Below are positions 16,317-26,100 of a stretch of 64,000 nt of DNA, piece after piece. Location: the NCBI GenBank assembly GCA_027487515.1, contig JAIYDL010000016.1, forward strand, positions 496,001 to 560,000. The letters run 5' to 3'. The notes below the pieces were generated by a model. That model searched no databases. It had not been told where the DNA came from and worked only from the letters and a program-made list of their open reading frames with translations. The position numbers and the translations under genes were made by a program. The stretch comes from Pseudomonadota bacterium (GTDB lineage Bacteria; Bdellovibrionota; Bacteriovoracia; Bacteriovoracales; Bacteriovoracaceae). Position 1 is the first letter of the stretch; each line of letters starts with the position of its first letter.

Positions 16317-17081
16317 TTATCCGAAGCGGCCTTCAATGTAGGCCGCGGTCCGTTGCTCTTTCGGAGCGTTGAAGACCTGGCCCGTTTCACCCATCTCCAC
16401 GAGCTCTCCCATGTACATGAAGATCGTCTCGTCAGAAACTCGCTTGGCCTGGTTCATGGAATGAGTCACGATGATGATGGAGTAATCCTTCCGCAGGTCT
16501 CGAATCAGGCCTTCGATTGCCTCGATGCCGGCCGGATCAAGGGCCGAGCACGGTTCATCGAGGAGGAGAAGCTTAGGTTTGAGGGGCAGGAGCCGCGCGA
16601 TGCATAACCGCTGCTGCTTCTCGAGTGACAGACTGAGGGCCTGGCGGTTGAGCTGTGACTTCAGGTCATCCCAGAGGCCCACTCTCTTGAGGGAGGACTC
16701 GACCATTTCGTCGAGTTCACTCGATTTCACACTCTTTAAATGCGTCCGAGCCCCGAAGACCACATTCTCGTAAATCGTCAGTGGCAGCGGGTTTGGCTTC
16801 TGGAACACCATCCCCACCTGCTTGCGTAATTCCGGAAGTGCCACAGAAGGGTGGTAAATATCCTGGCCGAAGATCTGTATGCTTCCGGCGTGAGACACTT
16901 CGTTGCCCCTCTCGTTCACTCGGTTGAGGCATTTCAGGAAAGTACTCTTTCCGCAGCCAGAGGGCCCAATCAGTGCGGTGATCTTGAACGATTGGATATT
17001 AAAGGTCAGCTTATTCAAGGCCTGGAAGTTCCCGTACCAGAAGCTGAACTCGTTCGTGTTGACGACGTGATTTCTATTCAT
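16317..17081 (-). CDS. pstB: Phosphate ABC transporter ATPase PstB, copy with degenerate signature motif
   Basis: This 254-residue PstB has canonical Walker A (GPSGCGKST), Walker B with the PstB-type DEPCSALDP, and an intact H-loop (THSMNQA). The ABC signature is broken: where LSGGQQQR is expected it reads LSLEKQQR, with both glycines lost. In an ABC dimer the signature serves the partner's ATP site, so a homodimer of this protein should be poor. The gene lies 4 bases downstream of a second pstB whose signature is intact but whose H-loop is lost. This suggests that the two form a heterodimer. It is the last gene of the pst operon; no phoU follows. Confidence 0.92.
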   Translation of the reverse strand: MNRNHVVNTNEFSFWYGNFQALNKLTFNIQSFKITALIGPSGCGKSTFLKCLNRVNERGNEVSHAGSIQIFGQDIYHPSVALPELRKQVGMVFQKPNPLPLTIYENVVFGARTHLKSVKSSELDEMVESSLKRVGLWDDLKSQLNRQALSLSLEKQQRLCIARLLPLKPKLLLLDEPCSALDPAGIEAIEGLIRDLRKDYSIIIVTHSMNQAKRVSDETIFMYMGELVEMGETGQVFNAPKEQRTAAYIEGRFG

Positions 17082-17084
17082 AAT

Positions 17085-17840
17085 TTACCCGAATAACCCT
17101 TCGATGTAATCTTTGGTCCGTGGGTCCCGAGTCTCCCCGCCGAAGAGGCGCGCGTTCTGATCCAGGTCGAGGACCTGCCCGTGGAGCATCATCGCCGTGC
17201 GGTCACCGAGCCGTTTGGCCTGGTTAATGACATTCGTGACCATGACGATGGTCATGTTCTTTTTAAGCTCATGGAGCACGGCTTCGATCTTCATGGTCGT
17301 GACCGGGTCAATCGCGATCGAAAACTCGTCAAGACACAGGACCTCAGGGTGATGCGATAGGGCCCGCGCAATCGTGAGCCGCTGCTGCTGGCCTCCTGAG
17401 AGCTTGGTCGCAAGGGTGTGGAGTCGGTCTTTGACCTCGTCCCAAAGGGCCGCTTTCCGAAGACAATCCTCCATGATGCCGTCGAGTTCGGCTTCGTTCC
17501 CACATCCCGCCATGCGCGGAGCAAAAGTCACGTTTTCTTTGATGGTCATCGGTAGCCCCACGGGGAGCGGCGAAACCATCCCGATGCGCCGGCGAAGAAA
17601 CGTTGAATCCTCGTCTTTGTAGATGCTCTCTCCATCGAGGAGGATATCGCCTTTGAGCCGGACTTCGTTGTTAAAATCAGTCATCCGGTTCAGGGCCTTG
17701 AGGAGGGAACTCTTGCCGGAGTTGGCCGGACCAATGATCGCAAGGACTTCGTTCTGGTACACGTCGAGGCTTAGGTTTTCGATGATCGTTTTAGCGCCGT
17801 AGCCGAGGGTGAGCCCTTTGATTTCGATTTTCTTTTTCAT
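17085..17840 (-). CDS. pstB: Phosphate ABC transporter ATPase PstB, copy with altered H-loop
   Basis: This 251-residue PstB has an intact signature (LSGGQQQRLTIARAL). Its Walker A is unusual in sequence but valid in pattern (GPANSGKSS), and Walker B reads LCLDEFSIAIDP instead of DEPxSALDP. The switch histidine is replaced by Asn (MVTNVINQA). Its own ATP site is thus predicted to be weak, while it provides a good signature for its neighbour. ATG 17840 lies two bases after the pstA stop; an in-frame ATG at 17849 is possible but has almost no spacing to its AGGA. It is the fourth gene of pstS-C-A-B-B. Confidence 0.92.
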   Translation of the reverse strand: MKKKIEIKGLTLGYGAKTIIENLSLDVYQNEVLAIIGPANSGKSSLLKALNRMTDFNNEVRLKGDILLDGESIYKDEDSTFLRRRIGMVSPLPVGLPMTIKENVTFAPRMAGCGNEAELDGIMEDCLRKAALWDEVKDRLHTLATKLSGGQQQRLTIARALSHHPEVLCLDEFSIAIDPVTTMKIEAVLHELKKNMTIVMVTNVINQAKRLGDRTAMMLHGQVLDLDQNARLFGGETRDPRTKDYIEGLFG

Positions 17841-17842
17841 GC

Positions 17843-18712
17843 TTACCATTTCCTCTTCGTCCGGAAGTAGCTCCGCAGAACGACGGAGATCGAGTTCACT
17901 AACAGGATGAGAAGGATTAAGACCAAGGCCGTTGCGTAGGGGTACGCTTCGGGCACTCCGACAACCTGAGTCGATATGGTGAAGAGGTGCATCGAGAGGG
18001 ACATGCACTGATCGAAGACACTCTGCGGGAGAAACGGCAGATAGAATGCAACACCCGTGAACAGGATCGCTGCGGTTTCGCCGGCGGAGCGACCCACGGA
18101 GAAAACGAGACCTGTGAGAATGCCCGGCAGAGAATTTGGAAGCACAATGTAGCGGATGGTTTGAAGCTTGCTCGCACCGACGTTCCAGCTTGCTTCACGG
18201 TAAGAGTGCGGAACTGCCTTGAGGGATTCGAGGGTTGAAGTGATGATCACCGGTAGGTTCATCACCGCCAAAGTGAAAGAGGCAGCGAGGATGCTCGTTC
18301 CCATGTTCAAAAAAAGAACGAAGGCCCCGAGGCCGAACAGTGCGTGAACGATACTCGGAACACCGGCCAGGTTCAAGATGGCGAGCCGGATGAGGCGAGT
18401 CAGGGTACTGTCTGCAGCGTATTCGGAAAGGTAGACGGCGGCCAGGACTCCTAGGGGACAGGAGACGAGGACGCTGATGATGACGAGCCAGAAGGTCCCG
18501 ATGATGGTAGGAAAGATCCCTCCCGCCGTCATGCCCTGGATGGGATCCTGAAGCAGGAAGTCGAGGGAGAGTGCAGGTAAGCCTTTGATGAAGAGCCAGA
18601 ACATGATCACGAGGGCGGGCAAAAAGAGGAAGAATGTAATAGTGCTGAGGAGGTTTCGAAACCGCCGTTCTTTGATCTCTTTCTTAAGAAGATGAATGCT
18701 CGGATGGAACAT
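17843..18712 (-). CDS. pstA: Phosphate ABC transporter permease PstA
   Basis: PstA is one of two inner-membrane subunits of the high-affinity phosphate importer. This 289-residue protein has about six hydrophobic segments and the ATPase-coupling EAA-type loop (YREASWNVGASKLQTIRYIVLP), as well as AGVPSIVHALFGLG and GRSAGETAAILFTG, which are PstA hallmarks. It lies three bases after pstC and two bases before the first pstB. Confidence 0.95.
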   Translation of the reverse strand: MFHPSIHLLKKEIKERRFRNLLSTITFFLFLPALVIMFWLFIKGLPALSLDFLLQDPIQGMTAGGIFPTIIGTFWLVIISVLVSCPLGVLAAVYLSEYAADSTLTRLIRLAILNLAGVPSIVHALFGLGAFVLFLNMGTSILAASFTLAVMNLPVIITSTLESLKAVPHSYREASWNVGASKLQTIRYIVLPNSLPGILTGLVFSVGRSAGETAAILFTGVAFYLPFLPQSVFDQCMSLSMHLFTISTQVVGVPEAYPYATALVLILLILLVNSISVVLRSYFRTKRKW

Positions 18713-18714
18713 AG

Positions 18715-19647
18715 TTACTTCCTTCTGCCTCTAATGAGGTAGTCCGCGGTGATGTTCACGGCAAATGACAAAGTGAAGAGGACAAGACCAATGGCGAAGA
18801 GGGCCTGGTAGTGCTCTCCACCCTTCGGTGACTCCCCCAGTTCGGCCGCGATGGTAGCGGTGAGTGTCCGCGCGGGATCAAAGAGGCTCTTCGGGATCTG
18901 GATCGAGTGCCCCGTGGCCATGAGAACGGCCATGGTTTCTCCCAGGGCCCGCCCGACTCCGAGGAGGGCCGCGGCCATGAGGCCATTCTTGGCGGCTGGG
19001 AGAAGGACCCGGGTCGCAACTTCCCACTTCGTCGCTCCCATCGCTTCCGCAGCTTCGCGGTACGTCTCAGGAACCGCCCGCAGCGCGTCCTCTCCGACGG
19101 ACACGATGAGTGGGAGAGACATCAGAGCGAGAATGATCGACGCATTGAGGACGTTGAGTCCGATCGGAACTCGGAACACATTGATGATGAGGGGATTGAT
19201 CATCATGATGGCCACGAAGCCCCAGACCACCGAGGGGATCGCGGCCAGGAACTCGATCAGGATTTTATAAATCTCCCGCATCCGTGGGCTGCAGAACTCA
19301 GAGATGTAGAAGGCGCAGGCAAGGCCCAAGGGAACAGCGATCAGCATCGAGAGCACACTCACGCAGACGGTACCGACGATCAGGGCCACGATCCCGTAAC
19401 TGATCTTACTCACGGAAGCGGGGTTCCAGGAAGCGGACCCGAAGAACTCCGTGAACTCGAACCTTCCGATGAGGAACGGATACGACTCTTTCAGGATGAA
19501 GAAGAGGATGGCGGCGATGAGGACGATGGAGCTATAGCCCCCCGCCTTGATCACGAACTCGATCGCCCGCTCGGACGATGGCTTGCTTCTTTTCTTCTGC
19601 CGCCACTCCATGGTGACCGGAGCTGCCTCTGATACCTTGATCTGCAT
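18715..19647 (-). CDS. pstC: Phosphate ABC transporter permease PstC
   Basis: PstC is the partner permease of PstA. The 310-residue protein shows FLAAIPSVVWGF, the coupling loop YREAAEAMGATKWEVATRVLLP and GVGRALGETMAVLMATG, together with about six membrane segments. Its start is four bases after pstS, so it is in the operon. Confidence 0.95.
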   Translation of the reverse strand: MQIKVSEAAPVTMEWRQKKRSKPSSERAIEFVIKAGGYSSIVLIAAILFFILKESYPFLIGRFEFTEFFGSASWNPASVSKISYGIVALIVGTVCVSVLSMLIAVPLGLACAFYISEFCSPRMREIYKILIEFLAAIPSVVWGFVAIMMINPLIINVFRVPIGLNVLNASIILALMSLPLIVSVGEDALRAVPETYREAAEAMGATKWEVATRVLLPAAKNGLMAAALLGVGRALGETMAVLMATGHSIQIPKSLFDPARTLTATIAAELGESPKGGEHYQALFAIGLVLFTLSFAVNITADYLIRGRRK

Positions 19648-19651
19648 AGAA

Positions 19652-20509
19652 TTACTTCTTTGGTACGGGGACGTAGCCAGATTTGATGATGATCTCCTGA
19701 GCCGCCGGCGTGTTCGTCCAGTCCATGTAGGCTTTCACTTCAACGGACGGCGTGCCAGACGTGTACATGTAAAGCTCGCGAGCGATCGGGTAGGTCTTAT
19801 CCGTGGCCGTTTCGAGCGACGGGCTTACGCAAGCGGCGTCCTTCGTTTTGGACACGCAGAGGGCCTTGATCCCCTTCGTGAGATACCCCATGCCGGAGTA
19901 ACCGATCGCGCACGGTGTTTTCTCAACCAGGTCCGCGGCTTCTCGAGATCCGTTGAGGTCCATGGAACCCATTTTGAAATCCCTTCCTTCACCGAGGATG
20001 GCCTCGCGGAAGTACTGGTAGGTCCCAGAGTTCGATTGGCGCGAGATGCGAATGATCTTGTTGTCTTGGCAGCCTGGAACGATGGTTCCCGGGCGGACGT
20101 CGGCCCAGGTTTCACATTTCCCACCGTCACCGTAGATGCAGGCAATCTCTTCGATGGTTAGACCCGTGAGGGGGTTCGCTGGGTGAACGAACACGGCGAG
20201 CGCGTCGAGGCCGATGACGAATTCTTGAACTTCTTTCCCGGAGTTCTTCAGCGCCTGTGCTTTCTCTTCTTCTTTGATTTTCCGAGAGGAGTTCGCGATG
20301 TCGACAGTTCCGTTGATGAGAGCGGCGATTCCCGTTCCGGACCCTCCGCCAGACACAGCGATGGCCACATCTGGTTTCATCTTCTTGTACTCCTCGGCCC
20401 AGGCCTGAGCGAGGTTTACGACCGTGTCGGAGCCTTTGTTTTGGATGATTTTGTGCTCACGCTTCGAGCAGCTTGCAACGAGGACAAGGGCCAGGAAAAA
20501 AACTTTCAT
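19652..20509 (-). CDS. pstS: Phosphate-binding protein PstS (lipoprotein)
   Basis: PstS binds phosphate in the periplasm and delivers it to PstCA. It has a lipoprotein signal ending LVASC, then GSDTVVNLAQAWAEEY, the phosphate-loop segment SGGGSGTGIAALI, DIANSSRKI and a later SNSGTYQYFRE. At 285 residues it is a short-type PstS. The ATG at 20509 follows AAGGAA. A TAATAT-like -10 lies near 20551-20556 and TTAAC repeats further upstream (20592-20609), consistent with phosphate control. Confidence 0.94.
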   Translation of the reverse strand: MKVFFLALVLVASCSKREHKIIQNKGSDTVVNLAQAWAEEYKKMKPDVAIAVSGGGSGTGIAALINGTVDIANSSRKIKEEEKAQALKNSGKEVQEFVIGLDALAVFVHPANPLTGLTIEEIACIYGDGGKCETWADVRPGTIVPGCQDNKIIRISRQSNSGTYQYFREAILGEGRDFKMGSMDLNGSREAADLVEKTPCAIGYSGMGYLTKGIKALCVSKTKDAACVSPSLETATDKTYPIARELYMYTSGTPSVEVKAYMDWTNTPAAQEIIIKSGYVPVPKK

Positions 20510-20591
20510 CGAGTTTCCTTTTTAATTGAATGGCGGTCAAAAGTGGGATGATATTAATGACGGACCTTAAGAAATGCTACATCTTGAGTAT

Positions 20592-20609
20592 TCTTAACCG
20601 AGTCTTAAC
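20592..20609. promoter_or_regulatory. TTAAC direct repeat, candidate Pho box between pstS and a permease gene
   Basis: TCTTAAC occurs twice with an 11-base period (20592 and 20603) in the 140-base divergent region. The half-site resembles those before the phosphate porin. The orientation points toward the gene at 20650, and the distance to the presumed pstS -10 is about 35 bases, which is longer than normal for a PhoB box, so the target gene is uncertain. Confidence 0.4.
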
Positions 20610-20649
20610 GATGACGTAATGCCGTGGGTTGTCGTAAGGAAAATTTTTT

Positions 20650-21423
20650 ATGGTCAGTTACGATCTTATTGTGCTTTGCCTCGCGGCCTTTAGCGCTGGT
20701 TTCATTGATTCTATTGTGGGCGGAGGCGGCTTGATTCAACTACCTGCATTACTTATGGTCTTACCAACACATCCCGTTATAAGTCTTCTCGCCACCAATA
20801 AACTCGTTTCAGTCACGGGAACGGCCGTTTCCACCTACCGATTTGCCCGGCATGTTCCCTACATTCGTCGCATTATTCTCCCCGCCGTCCTTTGCGCTTT
20901 TGTCGCCTCTTTTTTAGGAGCGTGGGCCGTTTCTCTGATCAACGGCGCGCTCTTGAAGCCCCTCTTTTTGGGTTTATTATTCTTGGTGTTTTTGACGTCA
21001 CTCCGTGCCCAGCACTTTGGCACAGTTGACCACTTACTAAAGTCTCAGGTTCCCCTCTGGAGGCCCGTTACCATCGGCTCAATTCTAGGATTTTACGACG
21101 GGTTCTTTGGACCAGGGACGGGGAGCTTTCTCATCATTGCCTTCGTTGGTCTTCTCGGCATGACCTTCGTTCAGGGCTCTGCGTATGCGAAAGTCATAAA
21201 CCTCACCACCAATTTAGCCGCGATCCTGCTTTTTTCTTTTCGAACGGACTTTCAGTTCCAGTACGCGCTTCCCATGATCGTTTTCAATGTCTGTGGCGCG
21301 CTCCTCGGCGTGAGGCTGGCACTTTTGAGGGGGAATGAGTTTGTGCGTATATTACTAAGAGGCGTAGTCTTTGCCACACTTCTTAAATTAGGCTTCGACG
21401 TTCTCCGGGACTTTACTGCCTAA
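20650..21423 (+). CDS. TauE/SafE-family membrane permease
   Basis: This 257-residue integral membrane protein has two repeated halves. The first carries AGFIDSIVGGGGLIQLP and the second GFYDGFFGPGTGSF, the internal duplication typical of the TauE/SafE family of anion exporters. Around eight hydrophobic segments are visible. Substrates in this family include sulfite and sulfonates; the one here is unknown. Its codon usage is more AT-rich (many TTA, ATT, TTT codons) than its neighbours', which may indicate different ancestry. It ends overlapping the convergent dioxygenase gene. Confidence 0.85.
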   Translation: MVSYDLIVLCLAAFSAGFIDSIVGGGGLIQLPALLMVLPTHPVISLLATNKLVSVTGTAVSTYRFARHVPYIRRIILPAVLCAFVASFLGAWAVSLINGALLKPLFLGLLFLVFLTSLRAQHFGTVDHLLKSQVPLWRPVTIGSILGFYDGFFGPGTGSFLIIAFVGLLGMTFVQGSAYAKVINLTTNLAAILLFSFRTDFQFQYALPMIVFNVCGALLGVRLALLRGNEFVRILLRGVVFATLLKLGFDVLRDFTA

Positions 21424-22475
21424 AGATACCCGCGCGCCATCTGATCCCGCTCAATCGCGTCGAAGAGGGCCTGGAAGTTTCCGTTTCCAAAACCCCAGTG
21501 GTTTTTGCGTTGGATGTACTCAAAGAAAAGAGGTCCCACGTAGGTGTCGGAAAAAATCTGCAGTAAGTACCCGTCGGGGTCACCATCGACCAGCAGGTTG
21601 AGCTTCTCAAGCACCGCGAGATCCTCGGTGACTTTGAACGGCCGCTTCGGGATATCCTGATAGTAGGTCCCAGGAACTTTGAGGAACTGCAAATTCCGCT
21701 CCCGGAGTTCTCCCACGGTAGAGATGATGTCCGGGGTCATGAGAGCGATGTGCTGGACTCCCGGGCCTTTGTGCACATCAAGGAACTCTTGAATCTGGGA
21801 CTTCCCGCCTTCTTTTTCCGGTTCGTTGATCGGGATGATGATGGAGTTGTCGGCGAGTTGAACGACCTTTGAGTTGAGCCCTGTCTTGGTCCCCTTGATG
21901 TCAAAATAGCGAGTTTCCACGAACCCGTAAGTGCGCTTGTAGAACTCTACCCAGTGGCCCATTTCTCCCTTCGGAACATTGTTCGTGAGGTGATCGATGC
22001 GGGAGACTCTGGTGCGTAGGGGTTGAGCGGCGCTGTCCGACGCCAGAGCGCGCATGGAGGGTCTGAATTCTTGGGCCGGTCTTTCTACAAACTCATTGAC
22101 CACGTCTCCGAAACCTTGGATGATCGCCGTCTTTGTGACACCGTTCTCGGTCTCTAGGACTCGCAAATCTTCGACTAACTTCGCGCCATTTTTTAAGGTG
22201 ACTTCCAGCGCCCGCTCCACGCTCTCAACGGCGAAAGATATCTTCGAGACGCCCTCACCGTGTCCGTGAAAGTACTTCCGCGCCCGATCGGACTCGTCCT
22301 TTGAAGCCTTCACCAAAAACCGGACCTGGCCCTGGGTAAAGAGCCGAGCGTCTTCGTTAGCCGCGGTCTCGACGAACCCCAGGGTGTGGAAAAGTTTAAC
22401 CGTCGGTGACTCGAATGAGCCCACAGTAAACTCCAAGTGATCAATGCTCTTTAAACCTGCCGGGTTCTGCGACAT
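21420..22475 (-). CDS. hpd: 4-hydroxyphenylpyruvate dioxygenase
   Basis: This non-heme iron enzyme converts 4-hydroxyphenylpyruvate to homogentisate in tyrosine degradation. The 351-residue protein has the two-domain glyoxalase-like fold. Iron ligands are visible as His in RIDHLTNNV, His in GVQHIALMT and Glu in PLFFEYIQRK, followed by the family's GFGNGNFQALFDAIERDQ. No homogentisate dioxygenase is in the window, so the rest of the pathway must be elsewhere. It lies 57 bases downstream of the NYN gene on the same strand. Confidence 0.95.
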   Translation of the reverse strand: MSQNPAGLKSIDHLEFTVGSFESPTVKLFHTLGFVETAANEDARLFTQGQVRFLVKASKDESDRARKYFHGHGEGVSKISFAVESVERALEVTLKNGAKLVEDLRVLETENGVTKTAIIQGFGDVVNEFVERPAQEFRPSMRALASDSAAQPLRTRVSRIDHLTNNVPKGEMGHWVEFYKRTYGFVETRYFDIKGTKTGLNSKVVQLADNSIIIPINEPEKEGGKSQIQEFLDVHKGPGVQHIALMTPDIISTVGELRERNLQFLKVPGTYYQDIPKRPFKVTEDLAVLEKLNLLVDGDPDGYLLQIFSDTYVGPLFFEYIQRKNHWGFGNGNFQALFDAIERDQMARGYL

Positions 22476-22532
22476 AACATCTCCTCAAAAACGATAAAAA
22501 ATCTTTTCCTGGATGGGACGGAAAGTCAAAAC

Positions 22533-23036
22533 CTAGCGGCGGGATTTCTTCTTGCCGACTCCGGCCGGGAGGGAGAAGCAGTCCTCCTGGACAATGGGTT
22601 GGTAGTAGTCGGCGCCTTCCTTAAGAATCTCGGCCGTGGTGCTTTCTACTGCACAGATCTCAACCCGCACTCCTTCCGACTTCAAGTGGTTCACCAGCTC
22701 TACGTAGTCTGAATCACCAGAGAGGATGATGATGGCGTCAACTTTGCTGGAGAGTTGGGTTGCCGTGATACTCAGAGGGATGTCGGCCGACTTGTGGCAG
22801 GGCCTCACGGAGCCGTGGTACTTGGCGTGGAGCCGTTCAGCGAGCTTCGAGGAGATGTTCTTCCCTTCTCGGAAGTAGATCAGCCGGTTAAGACCTCGGC
22901 CCCGCAGGAGTTTGGGGATTAGCACGTCGAAGTTAATCATGGTGCTCTGCTTATATTCACTTTCTAGAGAACGCTCGATGTTATTCCCATCCACGAGAAT
23001 GGCGACGGATTGAGAGATGATAATGTTTTCTTCCAT
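22533..23036 (-). CDS. NYN-domain (LabA/DUF88-type) putative ribonuclease
   Basis: This 167-residue protein has the acidic PIN-like active-site pattern of NYN proteins: ILVDGNNIERS near the N-terminus and ILSGDSDYVELVNHL further on, plus KSADIPLSI. NYN proteins are metal-dependent nucleases acting on RNA; the target is unknown. The tail is basic (KKKSRR). I chose ATG 23036 because AAGGA lies eight bases upstream; the in-frame extension to 23057 lacks a ribosome site. Confidence 0.85.
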   Translation of the reverse strand: MEENIIISQSVAILVDGNNIERSLESEYKQSTMINFDVLIPKLLRGRGLNRLIYFREGKNISSKLAERLHAKYHGSVRPCHKSADIPLSITATQLSSKVDAIIILSGDSDYVELVNHLKSEGVRVEICAVESTTAEILKEGADYYQPIVQEDCFSLPAGVGKKKSRR

Positions 23037-23129
23037 TAGATAAGTCCTTGAATTCACTTTTTGTTGTTTGCTGAAATGTCAGAGCGGAGGTATAACGAAT
23101 TGCTATTTTCACCTCGATGGAACTAAACA

Positions 23130-26100
23130 ATGAGCTATAAGATTCTTAATGGCAACGAATTACTCATTCAGGGCGCGCTGGAGGCGGGGTTTAATCTCTA
23201 CACCGGGTACCCGGGTTCGCCTCTAGCAGACTTCTTCAATATTCTTTACGATGAGCGCGACGAGCTCCAGCGGAAAGGCGCGCGTGTCGTTATCGCAAAC
23301 TCGGAGGCCAACGCTGCGGCCATGGCCGGCGGCGCTAAAATGGCCGGGCAGAACGTTCTCGTTGCGATGAAATCCATGGGACTCCATGTGGCCTCTGATG
23401 CCCTGAGCGTCGGAAACTTTGCCAACCCTGGAGGCGAAGCGAAGGCCGGAGTCGTCGTCGTCGTCGGTGACGATCCCTGGTCGATCTCAACCTCCACCCC
23501 TGCGGACTCGCGCTACCTCTTCAAGCACCTTCACATGCCATTCCTTGAGCCCTCTTCGCCTCAAGAACTCAAAGATTGGATCGCGGCCGCCCTGGAGATT
23601 TCTCAGAAGAGCTCGGTCTACGTGGGTTTTCTTCTCACCACTTTCATGGCCGAAGGCGGAGGGAGAGTGCTCACTGGACCAGAGAAGAAACTCTCCGGAG
23701 ACCTCGTCACCCTTGACCCCTCGAAGTTTAACCTCTCGGCCAATGTGATGGTTCCTCCGAACTCGCTCCTTGCAGATCGAGAGATGATCCGGAATCGCTT
23801 CCCGCGAGTTCTCGAGGCGCTCTCTGAGCTCTCGCTCGACCAGGTGAGTGGGAATCTCGAATCCGAGATCGGCATCATTTCCGCAGGGGGAGTCTTCGAG
23901 ACCTTGGCGCAGGTGCTCGAAGAGTCGAACCTCCTGGAGAAGTTCGCCGTTTATAAAGCGGCCACGAGTTACCCCTTCAACGAAGCCCAGCTCCTCCCGT
24001 TTCTCAAGGGGCGCAAGGCGCTCATCGTGGTGGAGGAAAAACGGGGCTTCCTGGAAGGTGAGGTGCGCGGACTTCTCGGAAAGCATGGCCTGAGTCTCCC
24101 GGTCTACGGCAAAGAGTTTGGGGACCTCGAAGGGTTCCCGGCGTTCGGAGGTCTCACGTATGAGCTCATCTATCAAAAGCTAAACCTGCTCCTCGAGGTC
24201 CTCAACTTTCAACCCGAGGAGACGAATTGTCAGCTTCCGGTGAAGCTGAATCTTCCGGTGCCCAAGCGCCTCCCCACTTTCTGTCCGGGGTGCCCGCACC
24301 GAGAAACGCTGTCGATCATGAAAGACGTTCGGGCCTCACTCGCCGATCAGAATGTAGACCTCATCTCCCATGGTGACGTCGGTTGCTATTCGCTCTCCTT
24401 CCTCGAGCCGTTCAAAGAGATGCACGACCTCTCGGCGATGGGGCAGGGGGGAGCGCTGGGAGCTGGGACCGACCTCTTCACGACCAATCCCTCAGTCGTC
24501 CTGATGGGCGACTCCACCTTTTTCCACTCTGGGATGACGGCCGTTTCGAACTCCGTGCAGATGGGTCACAACATCACCTACATCCTCCTTGATAATGACA
24601 ACACCGCCATGACGGGCCATCAGGTCACTCCCCGCACCGGAGTCTCCGTCGAGGGTGAGGTGAGACCACGACAGAGCATCCTCGAAGTTGCTCGCTCCCT
24701 CCGGGTCGATGCCGCCATCGAGGTGAATCCGTCCGATCGCTATTTCTATAAGAACCTTCTGCTGGAATACGTCCAAAGGCCTGGGGTTAAAGTCATCGTT
24801 TCAAGTAAGGAGTGCGGCCTCACCTTCCACGGCCGTAAGAAGCGCGATGAGAGGAAGCTCTTCGCCGGCGGCGGCACGGAACCGGTGCGCGAGTTCTATC
24901 AGATCAATACCCTCGCTTGTGAGGACTGCCGTGCCTGCGTCGAGATGACCGGTTGTCCGGGACTCACTCAGACGAATGACGCCTACGGTACGAAAGTCGC
25001 GATCGACCCGCAGATCTGCGTTTCTGATTCGTATTGCACGAAGATCAAGGCCTGCCCGAGCTTCGAGCTGGTGAAGGTTTTCGATTACCATCCGACGAAA
25101 TACAAGGACTCCGTCTCCAGCACTCAAACCTGGGGCCACCTGCCCCTTCCGCATCCGGTGAAATCTCTCTCGACCATCGCCGCAGGGGCGGACTTCCGCG
25201 CCATTGTGATTGGAGTCGGGGGCTCGGGTGTCACGACGATTTCGCGCATCATCGCCGAAGCCTCGTCGGACATGTCTGGCCGCGACGACCTGAAGTTTAA
25301 GTTCATGGATCAGAAGGGTCTCGCGCAACGGAATGGCTCAGTCATCAGCCATCTGGCGATCTACGCAGCGAAGAAGGTTCATGGCCCTGTCGTGCCCGTT
25401 GCTACTGCGGACCTGGTGGTGTCCCCGGACCTTCTCGAAGGATGCCGAGCGGTTGAGTACCTAGCACCTCAGGGGCTCATGATCGTCGATGAAGAGTTCC
25501 AGGTGCCGCTCTCCATTCTCCTTGACCGTGGCATCGATGCTCCGGTCACAACGCCGGAAGCCCTTCAGCGCGAGCTCCGGGAAAAACTCGGAGACCGCGT
25601 TATCATGGCCCCCCTGAAGCAGATGAGCTTCGAGCGCTTCCAGCGACCGGTCTATGCCTCGGCCATGATCCTCGGTATCGCCTTCCAAGCGGGTCGACTC
25701 CCGTTCCTAGAGTCCGACCTGGCGCGGGCCTTTAAGAGCGCCGTTCCGAAGTCCGAGTTTGAACCCAACTGGGAAGCCTTCCAAATGGGCCGAGACTGGT
25801 TCCTGAATCGCCGGGCCACCGCCCGCCCGGAAGACGACTCCAGGGACCTCTTAACCAAGAGCGTTCGGCTCGCGGCGTACCCGTGGCAGTCTCCGGAGAA
25901 ATTTGTGAACGCGCTCATGGCCCATACGCAGATCTTGAAAGATCTTTTCCCAGAGCTACCGGTCGAACACCTCCGGCACTACGTTCATGACCTTCTGGTC
26001 TTCGACCAGGGCAAGCGGATCGCGGCCTTCACCGAGGACGCTCGAGTGCTCAAGAAGAGCTACACCGCCGAGGATCTGCCGGTGGCGCTCCGAGTGCTCG

